Shown here: piece after piece, positions 41,074-50,111 of the stretch
Layout of the letters: each line of letters begins with the position of its first letter
Position numbering within the stretch: the stretch's first letter is position 1
Assembly (NCBI GenBank): GCA_963699495.1
Contig: CAVOUB010000007.1
Coordinates: forward strand, 1-64,000
Source of the DNA: JAIBJN01 sp963699495
Lineage (GTDB): Bacteria; Actinomycetota; Thermoleophilia; Gaiellales; Gaiellaceae
DNA length: 64,000 bases
Direction of reading: 5' to 3'
Translations under genes and position numbers: made by a program
The notes under the pieces: generated by a model
Database searches by the model: none
Told to the model about the DNA's origin: nothing
What the model saw: the letters and a program-made list of their open reading frames with translations, nothing else

Positions 41074-43796
41074 GCCAGGTCGTCAACTTCACGCTGGACG
41101 GGCAGCGGGCCAGCGCGCCCGAGGGCGAGCTCCTCGTCCACGCGGCCGCCCGTCACGGCGTCTTCATCCCGACCCTGTGCCACGACGACAAGCTGGATCC
41201 GTACGGCGGCTGCCGCATGTGCGTCGTCGGGGTCGAGGGCTCACCGAGGCCCCTGCCGGCCTGTGCGACGCGCGTCGCCGAAGGCATGGTCGTCTCCACG
41301 AACTCGTCGGTGCCGCAGTTCCGCAGGACGCTGACGGAGATGCTGCTCGCCGAGCACCTCAACCCGAATCCGGGCGGCCGGCCGAACGAGCTCGTCGACC
41401 TGGCCGAGGAGCTCGACGCCGAGGCGCCGTTCATCCTCCCGGACGCAAAGCGGGAGCCCTACGAGGACCGCAACAAGCTCATGGGCTACGACCCGGACGC
41501 GTGCATCCTCTGCAACCGCTGCGTCCGCTACACGCAGGAGGTCATGCAGTGCTCGGCGCTCTCCCTCGAGGGCCGGGGGCCGGACGCCCGGATCGTCCCG
41601 ACGCACGGCTACTCCTGGCTCGACACCGAGTGCGAGCTGTGCGGCGGCTGCCTCTCCGTCTGCCCGACGGGCGCCATCTACGAGAAGTTCGAGGAGGGCA
41701 CCGAGCGGCCGGAGCGCGCGCTCGAGAAGGTCAAGACGACCTGCACGTTCTGCGGGGTCGGCTGCCAGCTCGACCTGAACGTCGACCCGGAGACGAAGCG
41801 AATCGTGAAGGTGACCTCCGAGCCGCACTACGTCTCGAACGAGGGCAACCTCTGCGTCAAGGGACGCTTCGCCTTCAACTTCGTCCACCACCCGGACCGG
41901 CTCACGGAGCCGCTCGTGCGCGGCGAGGACGGCGAGCTCCACCCGACGACGTGGGAGCACGCCTACCAGGTCGCGGCCGAGGGGCTCCTGCGCGTGAAGG
42001 CCGAGCACGGCCCGCAGTCGATCGGCTTCCTGGCCTCCGCGCGGCTGACCATGGAGGAGAACTTCCTCATCCAGAAGCTCGCGCGGACGGCGATCGGGAC
42101 GAACTCCGTCCACTCCTGCGAAGCCACCTGACACGCTCCGACCCTCTACGGCCTGGTCAGGTCGTTAGGCAGAGGCGCCACCACCAACTCGATCCCGGAG
42201 ATCGAGAACGCCCGCTTCATCCTCGTGATCGGCTCGAACACGACCGAGGCGCACCCGGTGCTCGCCTTGCGGATGAAGAAGGCGGCGCGGAACGGCGCCA
42301 CGCTCGTCGTCGCCGACCCGCGCAAGATCTGGCTGACGAAGCTCGCCAAGCGCCACCTCCAGCTCCGGCCGGGCTCGGACGTGTGGCTGATCAACGCGAT
42401 GCTGCACGTCATCCTCAAGGAGGGCCTGCAGGACGACGCCTACATCGCCGAGCACACCGAGGGCGTCGAGGCGGTAGCCGACGTGGTCGCGCGCTACACG
42501 CCCGAGGAGGCCGAGAAGGTCACCGGCGTCCCGGCCGCCGACATCGTCGCCACCGCGCGGGAGTACGCACGCGAGCGCCATGCTGCCGTCTTCTACACCC
42601 TCGGGATCACCGAGCACGCCTGCGCCGTGGACAACATCTGGTCGCTCTCGAACCTCGTGCTCATGACCGGCCACCTCGGCTACGAGTCGACCGGCCTGAA
42701 CGCGCTGCGCGGCCAGAACAACGTGCAGGGCCTGAACGATGCCGGCGCCAACCCGGCCTACCTCCCCGGCTATCAGCCGGTCGACAACCCGGAAATCCAC
42801 GCCAAGTTCTCCGAGGCCTGGGGCGTCGAGGTGCCGCACACGCCCGGCTACCGACTCGACCAGATCATGTCCGGCCTCCACGACGACCGCATCAAGGCGC
42901 TCTACCTGATCGGGGAGAACCCGGTGCAAACCGAGCCGAACTCGCACCATGTCGAAGAGGGCATGGCGCACCTCGACTTCGTGGTCGCGCAGGACCTCTT
43001 CCTGAACGACTCGAACCGCAAGTTCGCGAACGTCATCTTCCCGGCGTCGAGCTTCGCCGAGAAGGACGGCACGTTCACGAACACCGAGCGTCGGGTGAAC
43101 CGCGTGCGCAAGGCGGTGCCGTGTCCCGGGAACGCGCGCGAGGACTTCCGCATCGTCGTCGAGATGGCCGAGGCGCTCGGCGCCGGCTGGCCCGAGTACG
43201 CGACGCCCGAGGACGCGTGGAACGAGTTCGCCGACCTCGCGCCGCTCTGGTCGGGGATCCGCTACGACCGGATCGAGGAGGTCGGGCTCCAGTGGCCCTG
43301 CACCGACCGCGACGACCCCGGCTCGCCGTACCTGCACGCGCCCAGCCCGTCGCGCCCGAACGGGAAGGGGAAGTTCTACCCGGTCGAGTACCAGCCGCCG
43401 ATCGAGCAGCCCGACTCCGAGTACCCGTTCGTCCTCTCCACCGGCCGCACGCTCTATCACTACAACTCGGCGACGATGACCATGCGGGAGGAGGGGGTGA
43501 CGCAGAAGCAGCAGGATCCCTTCGTCGAGATGCACCCGGACGACGCGCTCGCGCTCGGCGTCGAGGACGGCGACTGGGTCCGGCTCGTCTCCCGCCGCGG
43601 CGAGCTGGAGGCGCGGGCGAAGCTCGGCGAACGCGTCTACCCGGGGCTCGTCTGGATGGCGCTCCACTTCGCCGAGGCGAAGGTGAACTGGCTCACGCAC
43701 GACGTCGGCGACCCGCTCATCGGCACGCCCGAGTACAAGACGTCCGCGGTGCGCGTCGAGGCTCTCGGCGGCGCGATCAGGCCCGCGGCGCGCTAG
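41070..43796 (+). CDS. fdhA: Formate dehydrogenase catalytic subunit, selenocysteine-containing
   Basis: This 908-residue molybdenum/tungsten enzyme oxidises formate to CO2. It starts with a [2Fe-2S] domain (Cys37, 48, 51, 65) and two ferredoxin [4Fe-4S] sites (Cys145/148/151/161 and 188/191/194/198). The catalytic domain has its own cluster (Cys225/228/232/262). The usual His-Cys3 cluster between the first two is missing (EHLNPNPGGRPNELV). The frame has a TGA at 42129-42131, codon 354, in the context SCEAT-TGA-HAPTLYGL, where formate dehydrogenases carry their Cys or Sec metal ligand. Homology continues unbroken in the same frame to ALGGAIRPAAR, and a SECIS-like hairpin follows the TGA. I read it as Sec354, not a nonsense mutation. 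GTG start coupled to the beta gene. Confidence 0.92.
42143..42175 (+). promoter_or_regulatory. SECIS element for Sec354 of formate dehydrogenase
   Basis: The hairpin has an outer stem CCUCU/AGAGG and an upper 7-bp stem ACGGCCU/AGGUCGU (one G-U pair), with a 5-base bulge on the 3' side. The apical loop GGUC begins 23 bases after the UGA. The fdhF SECIS of E. coli has the same GGUC apical loop, at a similar distance. It would bind SelB and direct Sec insertion. Confidence 0.75.
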
Positions 43797-43798
43797 CG

Positions 43799-44755
43799 AT
43801 GGTGCACTTGCGCCTGGTCGCCCCGCCCGGCCGCGCGGAGCAGGTCCTCGCGACGCTCGACACAGTTCCGTCGGTCTGCAACATCGTGCACCTCGAGGGA
43901 GTGGCCAGGCGGCCGGACGGCGACCTCGTTCTCTGCGACGTGGCGCGCGAGGACGCCAGCCTCGTGCTCGACGACCTGCGCGCGCTGGGTCTCGACAAAG
44001 ACGGCTCGATCGCGCTGGAGGAGATCGACACGGCGATCTCAGCCGCCGCCAGACGTGCCGAGGCCGCGGCGGCGGGCGCTCCGGCCGACGCGGTCGTCTG
44101 GGAGCAGGTGGAGCAGCGCACGTCGGAGAGCGCCGCGCTCTCGTTCAGCTTCCTGGCCTTCATGGTGCTGTCCGCGCTGATCGCGGCCGTCGGCATCATC
44201 ACGGACTCGACGATCCTGATCGTCGGGGCGATGGTCGTCGGCCCCGAGTTCGGCCCTCTGGCCGGATTCTGCATCGCCGTCGTCCAGCGCCGGGCCGACC
44301 TCGCAGTCCGGTCGCTCGGCGCGCTGGTGGTCGGCTTTCCGCTTGCCATCGCCGCAACTTTCTCGCTGACCGTCGTCCTACGCGGAAGTGAGAGAGCCCC
44401 GGAGGAACTCTCGGCCGCCGACCATCCCGCCACCCTCTTCATCTCCGACCCGAACCTCTACTCACTGCTCGTTGCGCTGTTCGCCGGAGTAGCCGGGATG
44501 CTGTCGCTGACGACGGCGAAGTCGTCGGCGCTGGTCGGCGTGCTGATCTCGGTGACGACGATCCCCGCCGCCGCGAACGTCGGCGTCGCGGCCGCGTACG
44601 GAAACTGGGACGACTGCGTTGGGGCGCTCGAGCAGCTGCTGCTCAACCTTGCAGCGCTCATGCTCGCCGGGATCCTCACGGCCGGAGCGCAGCGATTCCT
44701 CTACGCACGCCGCCTCAGCCGGCACCTGCACGAGCAGGCGCACAGCCCGCGCTAG
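43799..44755 (+). CDS. DUF389 membrane protein
   Basis: This 318-residue protein has a soluble N-terminal domain (MVHLRLVAPPGRAEQVLATLDTVPSVCNIVHLEG), resembling a small ACT-like fold, followed by about six transmembrane helices. The DUF389 core is present (SFSFLAFMVLSALIAAVGIITDSTILIVGAMVVGPEFGPLAG). Its role is unknown. The ATG is 2 bases after the fdhA stop, so it is probably co-transcribed with formate dehydrogenase; a transport role for formate or selenium compounds would be speculation. Confidence 0.85.
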   Translation: MVHLRLVAPPGRAEQVLATLDTVPSVCNIVHLEGVARRPDGDLVLCDVAREDASLVLDDLRALGLDKDGSIALEEIDTAISAAARRAEAAAAGAPADAVVWEQVEQRTSESAALSFSFLAFMVLSALIAAVGIITDSTILIVGAMVVGPEFGPLAGFCIAVVQRRADLAVRSLGALVVGFPLAIAATFSLTVVLRGSERAPEELSAADHPATLFISDPNLYSLLVALFAGVAGMLSLTTAKSSALVGVLISVTTIPAAANVGVAAAYGNWDDCVGALEQLLLNLAALMLAGILTAGAQRFLYARRLSRHLHEQAHSPR

Positions 44756-44837
44756 GCGACGTGCCGGTGGGCGGCGCTGTTCGGCTCGCTTCGCGTTAGA
44801 GCCGCGGCTGACGCCGACCGTTACAGTCGCCCGAGGC

Positions 44838-46355
44838 ATGGGTGAGCAGGATCGCCGCACGGAACGGACCGCCCCGATCGAGATGGACGCCGAGGAGTTC
44901 CGGCGGGTCGGGCACGAGGTCGTCGACGCGATCGCTGACTTCCTCCGCTCCCTGCCGGAACGGCCGGTCGCGCCCGGCCGCAGTGCTGAGGACGTTCGGG
45001 CGGCACTGGGAGGGGACGGGTTGCCCGAGTTGGGCGCGCCGGCCGACGAGCTCCTCCGCGAGGCTGGGCGCCTGCTCTTCGACCACTCGACGCTGAACGG
45101 ACACCCGCGCTTCCTCGCCTACATCACCTCGTCCGCCGCCCCGATCGGCGCGCTCGGTGACCTCCTGGCCGCGTCCGTCAACCCAAACGTTGCCGCCTGG
45201 CCGCTCGCCCCGCTCGCGACCGAGCTCGAGGCTCAGACGATCCGCTGGATCGCAGAGCTCCTCGGGTACCCGCCGGACTGCGGCGGCCTGCTCGTGAGCG
45301 GAGGGAACATGGCCAACTTCGTCGGCTTCCTCGCCGCACGCCGGGCCAGGACGCCGTGGGACGTCCGGTCGGTCGGCCTGGGGAGCGCAGAGGCATCCCC
45401 TCTCCGCGTCTACGTGTCGGAAGAGACGCATACCTGGATCGAGAAGGCCGCCGACATCTTCGGGCTCGGTACCGAGTCGATCCGCTGGATCGAGACTGAC
45501 GCCCAGCAGCGGATGCTGGTCGCCCCCCTTCGCGATCGAATCACGCACGACCGCGAGGCGGGCGCCGTACCCTTGCTCGTCGTGGGCACGGCGGGCTCGG
45601 TGAGCACCGGCGCGATCGACCCGTTGGAGGAGATTGCCGCGCTCTGCCGCGAGGAAGACGTCTGGTTCCACGTCGACGGAGCGTACGGCGCTCCGGCGGC
45701 GGCCCTGCCGGACGCCCCGCCGCAGCTGAAGGGCCTGGGCCTCGCCGACTCGGTGGCGGTCGATCCCCACAAGTGGCTCTACGCGCCACTCGAAGCGGGC
45801 TGCATCCTCGTCCGAGACCCGCAGGCGCTCCGCGACGCATTCACGTACCGCCCGCCGTACTACCACCTCCCGCAGGGCGAGGACGCCCCGATTCACTACA
45901 TCGACTACGGCCCTCAGAACTCGCGCGGGTTCCGTGCACTGAAGGTCTGGCTCGGGCTCCGCCAGGCCGGCAAGGTCGGATACGTGCGGATGATCGCGGA
46001 CGACATCGCGCTCGCGCGCGAACTTCATCGCCTGGCGGCCGCCGATCCCGAGCTCGAGGCGTGGACGACGAGCCTCAGCATCACGACGTTCCGCTACGTG
46101 CCCACCGGGGTTCAGACCGGGCCGGCCGGTGACGAGACGTACCTCAACCAGTTGAACCAGGAGTTGCACGACCGCCTCGAGCGCGGCGGCGAGATCTTCC
46201 TGTCCAACGCAGTTCTCGGCGGCACGTACCTCCTCCGGGCCTGCGTCGTCAACTTCCGCACCGGTGAGGCGGACATTCGGGCCGTGCCCGAGATCGTGAA
46301 GCGGGTGGGCGCCGAGATCGTCTCCGACCGGAAACGGCAGCCGCAAGGCAAGTAG
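44838..46355 (+). CDS. PLP-dependent group II amino acid decarboxylase
   Basis: This 505-residue enzyme belongs to the aromatic-L-amino-acid/glutamate decarboxylase family. PLP is held by the Lys of VDPHKWLYAPLEAGC; the cofactor-binding Asp/His stretch is WFHVDGAYGAPAAALPDAP; the substrate loop includes HPRFLAYITSSAAPIG. It removes CO2 from an amino acid, most likely aromatic; the substrate cannot be fixed. The ATG lies 10 bases after TACAGT (44822-44827), a possible -10. Its message may continue into the cupin gene 9 bases on, which also has its own -10. Confidence 0.88.
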   Translation: MGEQDRRTERTAPIEMDAEEFRRVGHEVVDAIADFLRSLPERPVAPGRSAEDVRAALGGDGLPELGAPADELLREAGRLLFDHSTLNGHPRFLAYITSSAAPIGALGDLLAASVNPNVAAWPLAPLATELEAQTIRWIAELLGYPPDCGGLLVSGGNMANFVGFLAARRARTPWDVRSVGLGSAEASPLRVYVSEETHTWIEKAADIFGLGTESIRWIETDAQQRMLVAPLRDRITHDREAGAVPLLVVGTAGSVSTGAIDPLEEIAALCREEDVWFHVDGAYGAPAAALPDAPPQLKGLGLADSVAVDPHKWLYAPLEAGCILVRDPQALRDAFTYRPPYYHLPQGEDAPIHYIDYGPQNSRGFRALKVWLGLRQAGKVGYVRMIADDIALARELHRLAAADPELEAWTTSLSITTFRYVPTGVQTGPAGDETYLNQLNQELHDRLERGGEIFLSNAVLGGTYLLRACVVNFRTGEADIRAVPEIVKRVGAEIVSDRKRQPQGK

Positions 46356-46358
46356 TCT
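46353..46358 (+). promoter_or_regulatory. -10 element of the cupin gene, leaderless layout
   Basis: TAGTCT is followed by exactly 6 bases (CCCGAC) and then the GTG at 46365. No ribosome site fits in that space. Confidence 0.5.
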
Positions 46359-46364
46359 CCCGAC

Positions 46365-46766
46365 GTGGCCGAGTGCAAGGTCGTCCGCGCCGGCGAGTCG
46401 TACGCCGGCAAGCAGGGCCTCACCTACCTCCACGGGATCTCGTCGGAGAGCGCCGGCAGCCGTGGGCTCTGCCTCCACCGGCTGACCATTCCGCCGGGAG
46501 GCCGCGCGAACGCCCACCTGCACGACGCCCACGAATCGGCGATCGTCGTCCTCTCCGGCGAGGCCGAGTTCTGGTGGGGCGAGCGGTTGGAGCACCACGA
46601 GCTCTGCGGCCCGGGGGACTACGTCTACATCCCGGCGGGCGTGCCGCACCTCCCGGCGAACCGGAGCGAGACGGAGCCGTGCGAGGCGATCGTCGCGCGC
46701 ACGGACCCGAACGAGCAGGAGAGCGTCGTCCTGCGCCCCGACCTCGACCCGCTCGTCGAGGGATAA
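46365..46766 (+). CDS. Cupin protein
   Basis: This 133-residue single cupin has motif 1 in NAHLHDAHESAIVVLSGEAEF and motif 2 in GPGDYVYIPAGVPHLPAN, both with full metal ligands. It resembles small cupins of the mannose-6-phosphate isomerase/oxalate-binding type. The substrate is unknown. It starts with GTG on what looks like a leaderless message and ends 53 bases before the PucR regulator gene. Confidence 0.82.
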   Translation: MAECKVVRAGESYAGKQGLTYLHGISSESAGSRGLCLHRLTIPPGGRANAHLHDAHESAIVVLSGEAEFWWGERLEHHELCGPGDYVYIPAGVPHLPANRSETEPCEAIVARTDPNEQESVVLRPDLDPLVEG

Positions 46767-46807
46767 GCGCAACTCGCCGAGACTCTGCGCTCCCACCCGA
46801 TTCGTCT

Positions 46808-46813
46808 TACGAT
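46808..46813 (+). promoter_or_regulatory. -10 element of the PucR-type regulator gene
   Basis: TACGAT is followed by 6 bases (GCGCCC) and then ATA at 46820, the same layout as the formate dehydrogenase beta gene. The nearby ATG at 46812 is in another frame and stops after three codons. Confidence 0.45.
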
Positions 46814-46819
46814 GCGCCC

Positions 46820-48490
46820 ATAGAGGCGCCTGGCACACACGCCGGTGAGAACCGGATCCTGTACGCCATCATCTCGACGGTCGGATCGTCCCTGGACCTC
46901 GAGGAGGTGCTGGGGGCCGTCGTCAGCCTCCTGACCGACGCCTGCTCGGTCCATGCCTGCTTCGTCTACCTCGTCGAGGACGAGCGGCTCGTGCTCGAGG
47001 CCGCCTCCGAGCCCTACGCGGACCTCGTCGGCAAGATCGCGCTCGACCGGGGCGAGGGCCTGGCCTGGTGGGCCGCCGAGCACAAGGAGCCCGCCTGGAT
47101 CCGCGACGAGCTGCTCGACGACCCTCGCGTGAAGTACGTCCCGGAGCTCGAGGAGGAGCGCTTCCAGTCGCTCGTCTCCGTGCCGATCGTGGGCAAGGAC
47201 GGCAACGTCATCGGCGTGATCTCCAGCCATACCGAGGCGCCGCGCGAGTTCACGGAGTCCGAGGTGGAGGTCCTGGTCTCGAGCGCCTCGCTCGTCGCCG
47301 GCGCGATCGAGAACGCGCGCCTCTACGAGGAGATGCGGCGCCGGGTGGACGAGCTCGAGCACCTCACCGAGCTGGGTGAGATCCTGGCCCGGGCGGAGAT
47401 GCTCGAGACCGTGCTCCCTGCCGTCGCCTCGCGCGCGCGAAAGCTCCTGCGCGCCGGTGCCTGCCACCTCTACCTGCTCGACCCGGCCTCCGAGGTTCTC
47501 CACCTACGGGCGTCCGCGCCGGACACACAGGACGCCCGCCCGGAGATCGGCCTCTCGGAGCTGGGCCCGGAGCTCGCCCGCAGCGGGCGCTCGGCCTCGG
47601 TGGCCGTCCCCCTCGTGGCGAACGACGAGCTCCTCGGCCTCCTAGCCGCGACGGGCACGTCGGAGGTCGACCTCGCCCGCGCGGTCGCCAACCAGACCGC
47701 GGTCGCGCTGAAGAAGATCGAGCTGATCGAGCGCCTCACCGAGAAGAACCTGATCAAGGACTTCTTCGAGCAGCTCGCCCGGGGCGAGTCGCTCCCCGGC
47801 CTCGAGGGCCGCGCCGCCCGGCTCGGCTGCGACCTCGACCAGCGGTACCTGGTCCTCGCTGCTTCGCCCCCCTCGGACGAGCTCGAGCGCGCCCTCGCGG
47901 CGGCGGCGCCGGGGTCCCTCTTCGACCGCCGCGACGACTCGACGCGAGCGCTCCTGCGGGTGCCGCACGACGGCGAGGAGCGGCTGCTCGCGAGCGTGCG
48001 CGCGCTCCAGCAGGAGCTGAAGGCGCCGGCCTCGATCGGCCTCTCCAACGTCTGCTCCGGCGCGGCGTCCTTCGCGGCCGGGTTCGAGGAGGCGCGCCAC
48101 GCTCTCCTCGGCACCACCGTGCTCCAGGGGAAGCCCGGCGTGATGGCCTACGAGGAGCTCGGCCCCTACAAGTACCTCCTGCGCATGCCGTTCGACGGCG
48201 GCATCCGCGACGCACACCGCGACGCCGTCGCCCGCATCGCCGAGTACGACCGCCAGCGCTCGACCGCGCTCCTGCGCACCCTGGAGGAGTTCCTGCGCCG
48301 CCGCGGCTCGATCAGCGCCACCGCCGAGGCGCTCTACGTCCACCCGAACACGCTACGGCAGCGCCTGCGCCGGATCGGCGAGATCTCGGGGCTCGATCTG
48401 CGCAAGGACGACTGGCTCATGGTCGAGATCGCCGTGAAGATGGTGCGCCTGCAGGAAGCCCTGGGCCCCGGCGAGCGGCGCGAGCCCTGA
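46820..48490 (+). CDS. GAF-domain PucR-family transcription regulator
   Basis: This regulator of about 556 residues has a GAF domain (about residues 10-165, ILYAIISTVGSSLDLEEVLGAVVSLLTDACSVHACFVYL). A second GAF-like domain follows (about 180-305), then a CdaR-like middle and a C-terminal helix-turn-helix (LEEFLRRRGSISATAEALYVHPNTLRQRLRRIGEISGLDL). No ATG, GTG or TTG opens the frame before the first GAF domain. The first candidate codon is ATA at 46820, 6 bases after the -10 TACGAT. It lies just upstream of gmaS, with a strong palindrome between, so it probably controls the methylamine genes. The ligand sensed by the GAF domains is unknown. Confidence 0.82.
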   Translation: MEAPGTHAGENRILYAIISTVGSSLDLEEVLGAVVSLLTDACSVHACFVYLVEDERLVLEAASEPYADLVGKIALDRGEGLAWWAAEHKEPAWIRDELLDDPRVKYVPELEEERFQSLVSVPIVGKDGNVIGVISSHTEAPREFTESEVEVLVSSASLVAGAIENARLYEEMRRRVDELEHLTELGEILARAEMLETVLPAVASRARKLLRAGACHLYLLDPASEVLHLRASAPDTQDARPEIGLSELGPELARSGRSASVAVPLVANDELLGLLAATGTSEVDLARAVANQTAVALKKIELIERLTEKNLIKDFFEQLARGESLPGLEGRAARLGCDLDQRYLVLAASPPSDELERALAAAAPGSLFDRRDDSTRALLRVPHDGEERLLASVRALQQELKAPASIGLSNVCSGAASFAAGFEEARHALLGTTVLQGKPGVMAYEELGPYKYLLRMPFDGGIRDAHRDAVARIAEYDRQRSTALLRTLEEFLRRRGSISATAEALYVHPNTLRQRLRRIGEISGLDLRKDDWLMVEIAVKMVRLQEALGPGERREP

Positions 48491-48497
48491 GACCTAG

Positions 48498-48522
48498 CGC
48501 AAGTAACAGTCTGTCACTTGCG
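48498..48522. promoter_or_regulatory. Long palindrome upstream of gmaS
   Basis: Arms CGCAAGTAACAG and CTGTCACTTGCG surround a single central T, with one mismatch in 12 pairs. It begins 8 bases after the regulator stop and 110 bases before the gmaS ATG. The near-absent loop argues for a protein-binding operator more than a terminator. Confidence 0.6.
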
Positions 48523-48631
48523 TCGTGGCGACACAGCCACATAGCACGGGCGCCGTCGTTGTCGCGAGACGGCCATCGGCGGAGGCGCTGAACGGCGGTT
48601 ATCGTCAGGGCGTCCCCAAAGGAGGAGTTGC

Positions 48632-50021
48632 ATGGCCACGTCGAGCGCCGCCGCGCCCACCGTCGAGGACATCCGGAAGGAGTCGAAGAAGCGCGGCATC
48701 GATTTCTACTTCGCGCAGTTCGTCGACATGTACGCACGGCCGAGCGCCAAGCTCGTGCCCGCGCGCGAATCTCGACGACCTCGTGACCGACGGCGCCGGC
48801 TTCGCCGGCTTCGCGGCCGGGGAGATCGGCCAGGTCCCGAGCGACCCGGACATCGCTGCGATCCCCGACCTCGCCACCTTCACACCGGTGCCGTGGGAGC
48901 CGACCGTCGCCCGCTTCGCCTGCGACATCACGGTCGACGGCGAGGAATGGCCCTACGATCCACGCACGATCCTCCGTCGCCAGCTTGCCGCTGCGCGCGA
49001 GCAGGGCTTCGAGTTCAAGATGGGGCTCGAGCTCGAGTACTTCCTCGTGGAGCTCCTGGAGGACGGCTCCATCCGGCTCGCCGACTCGCTCGACACGCTC
49101 GAGAAGCCCTGCTACGACCTGAACGGCCTCTCGCGCCACTACGAGTTCCTGACGACGATCTCGCGCTACGTCAACGACCTCGGCTGGGGCAACTACGCGA
49201 ACGACCACGAGGACGCCAACGGCCAGTTCGAGCAGAACTTCACGTACGCCGACGCGCTCACGAGCTGCGACCGCGCCATCTTCTTCCGCTACATGGTCCA
49301 CCAGCTCGCAGAGCGGAAGGGCCGCGCGGAGGGGCGCAACATCCTGGCCACGTTCATGCCGAAGCCGTTCTCGAACCTGACCGGCAACGGCTGTCACTTC
49401 CACATGTCGCTCTGGGACGGCGAGACCAACCTCTTCCTGGACGAGAACGACCCTCGTGGCCTCGGCCTCTCCGAGACGGCCTACAAGTTCATCGGCGGGC
49501 TCAAGAAGCACGCGCGAGCCTACAGCGCCGTGACCGCCCCCACGGTCAACTCGTACAAGCGGCTCAAGGTGGGGACGACGGCGAGCGGCGCCACGTGGTC
49601 GCCGGTCTGGATCAGCTACGGCTACAACAACCGCACGCAGATGCTCCGGATCCCCGGGCCGGGCCGGATCGAGGACCGCACCATCGACGGCTCCTGCAAC
49701 CCTTACCTCGCCGCGACGGTCGTGCTCGCGGCCGGGCTCGACGGCATCGCCAACGGGCTCGACCCGGACGAGCCCAACTCCGAGAACCTCTACGCGATTC
49801 CCTACGACGAGCTCAGGGCCCGCGGTCTGGAAACGCTGCCCGCGAACCTCCTGGAGGCAACGCACGAGCTGAAGGTCAACGACGTGATCCGCAAGGCGCT
49901 CGGGCGCGGCCGGGACGAGGACTACGCCGACTACTTCATCCGAGTCAAGCGGGACGAGTGGGATCGCTACCACGAGCAGGTGACGCCGTGGGAGGTGGCC
50001 GAGTACCTGACGCGGTTCTAA
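48632..50021 (+). pseudogene. gmaS: Gamma-glutamylmethylamide synthetase (glutamine synthetase type III-like), single-base frameshift
   Basis: The enzyme joins glutamate and methylamine using ATP, the entry step of the N-methylglutamate pathway. The ATG has a strong ribosome site (AAAGGAGGAG). The first 45 codons read KESKKRGIDFYFAQFVDMYARPSAKLVPAR. Then one extra G near 48767 shifts the frame, and NLDDLVTDGAGFAGFAAG continues without further break to EVAEYLTRF. Glutamine-synthetase hallmarks are NGCHFHMSLW, YKRLKVGTTASGATWSPVW and NRTQMLRIPGPGRIEDRTIDGSCNPYL. Restored length is about 462 residues. The role is assigned from the mgs and mgd genes that follow. Plain glutamine synthetase is possible. 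A broken entry gene in an intact operon suggests a sequencing error. Confidence 0.83.
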
Positions 50022-50025
50022 GGGA

Positions 50026-50044
50026 TATGGAGGAAAGCTCCATA
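50026..50044 (+). terminator. Small hairpin after gmaS
   Basis: TATGGAG and CTCCATA form a perfect 7-bp stem with a 5-base loop, 5 bases after the gmaS stop. No T-run follows. It may be a weak terminator or an operator. Confidence 0.4.
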
Positions 50045-50079
50045 AGCACCACGCCAAGATCGTGGGGATTGTGAGTGTT

Positions 50080-50103
50080 CATGCGAATTTCCGCATGTAG
50101 ATT
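50080..50103 (+). promoter_or_regulatory. Operator and -10 of the mgsABC operon
   Basis: CATGCG and CGCATG (50080-50097) form a perfect palindrome with a 6-base centre, abutting a -10 TAGATT (50098-50103) 8 bases before the mgsA ATG. Binding there would block RNA polymerase. gmaS and mgsABC therefore seem to be separate transcription units. Confidence 0.55.
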
Positions 50104-50111
50104 TCGGACAT

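Noticed and set aside
42129..42131. TGA as a nonsense mutation splitting the formate dehydrogenase gene
   Set aside because: The position matches the Sec/Cys site of the family, homology continues in frame and a SECIS-like hairpin follows.
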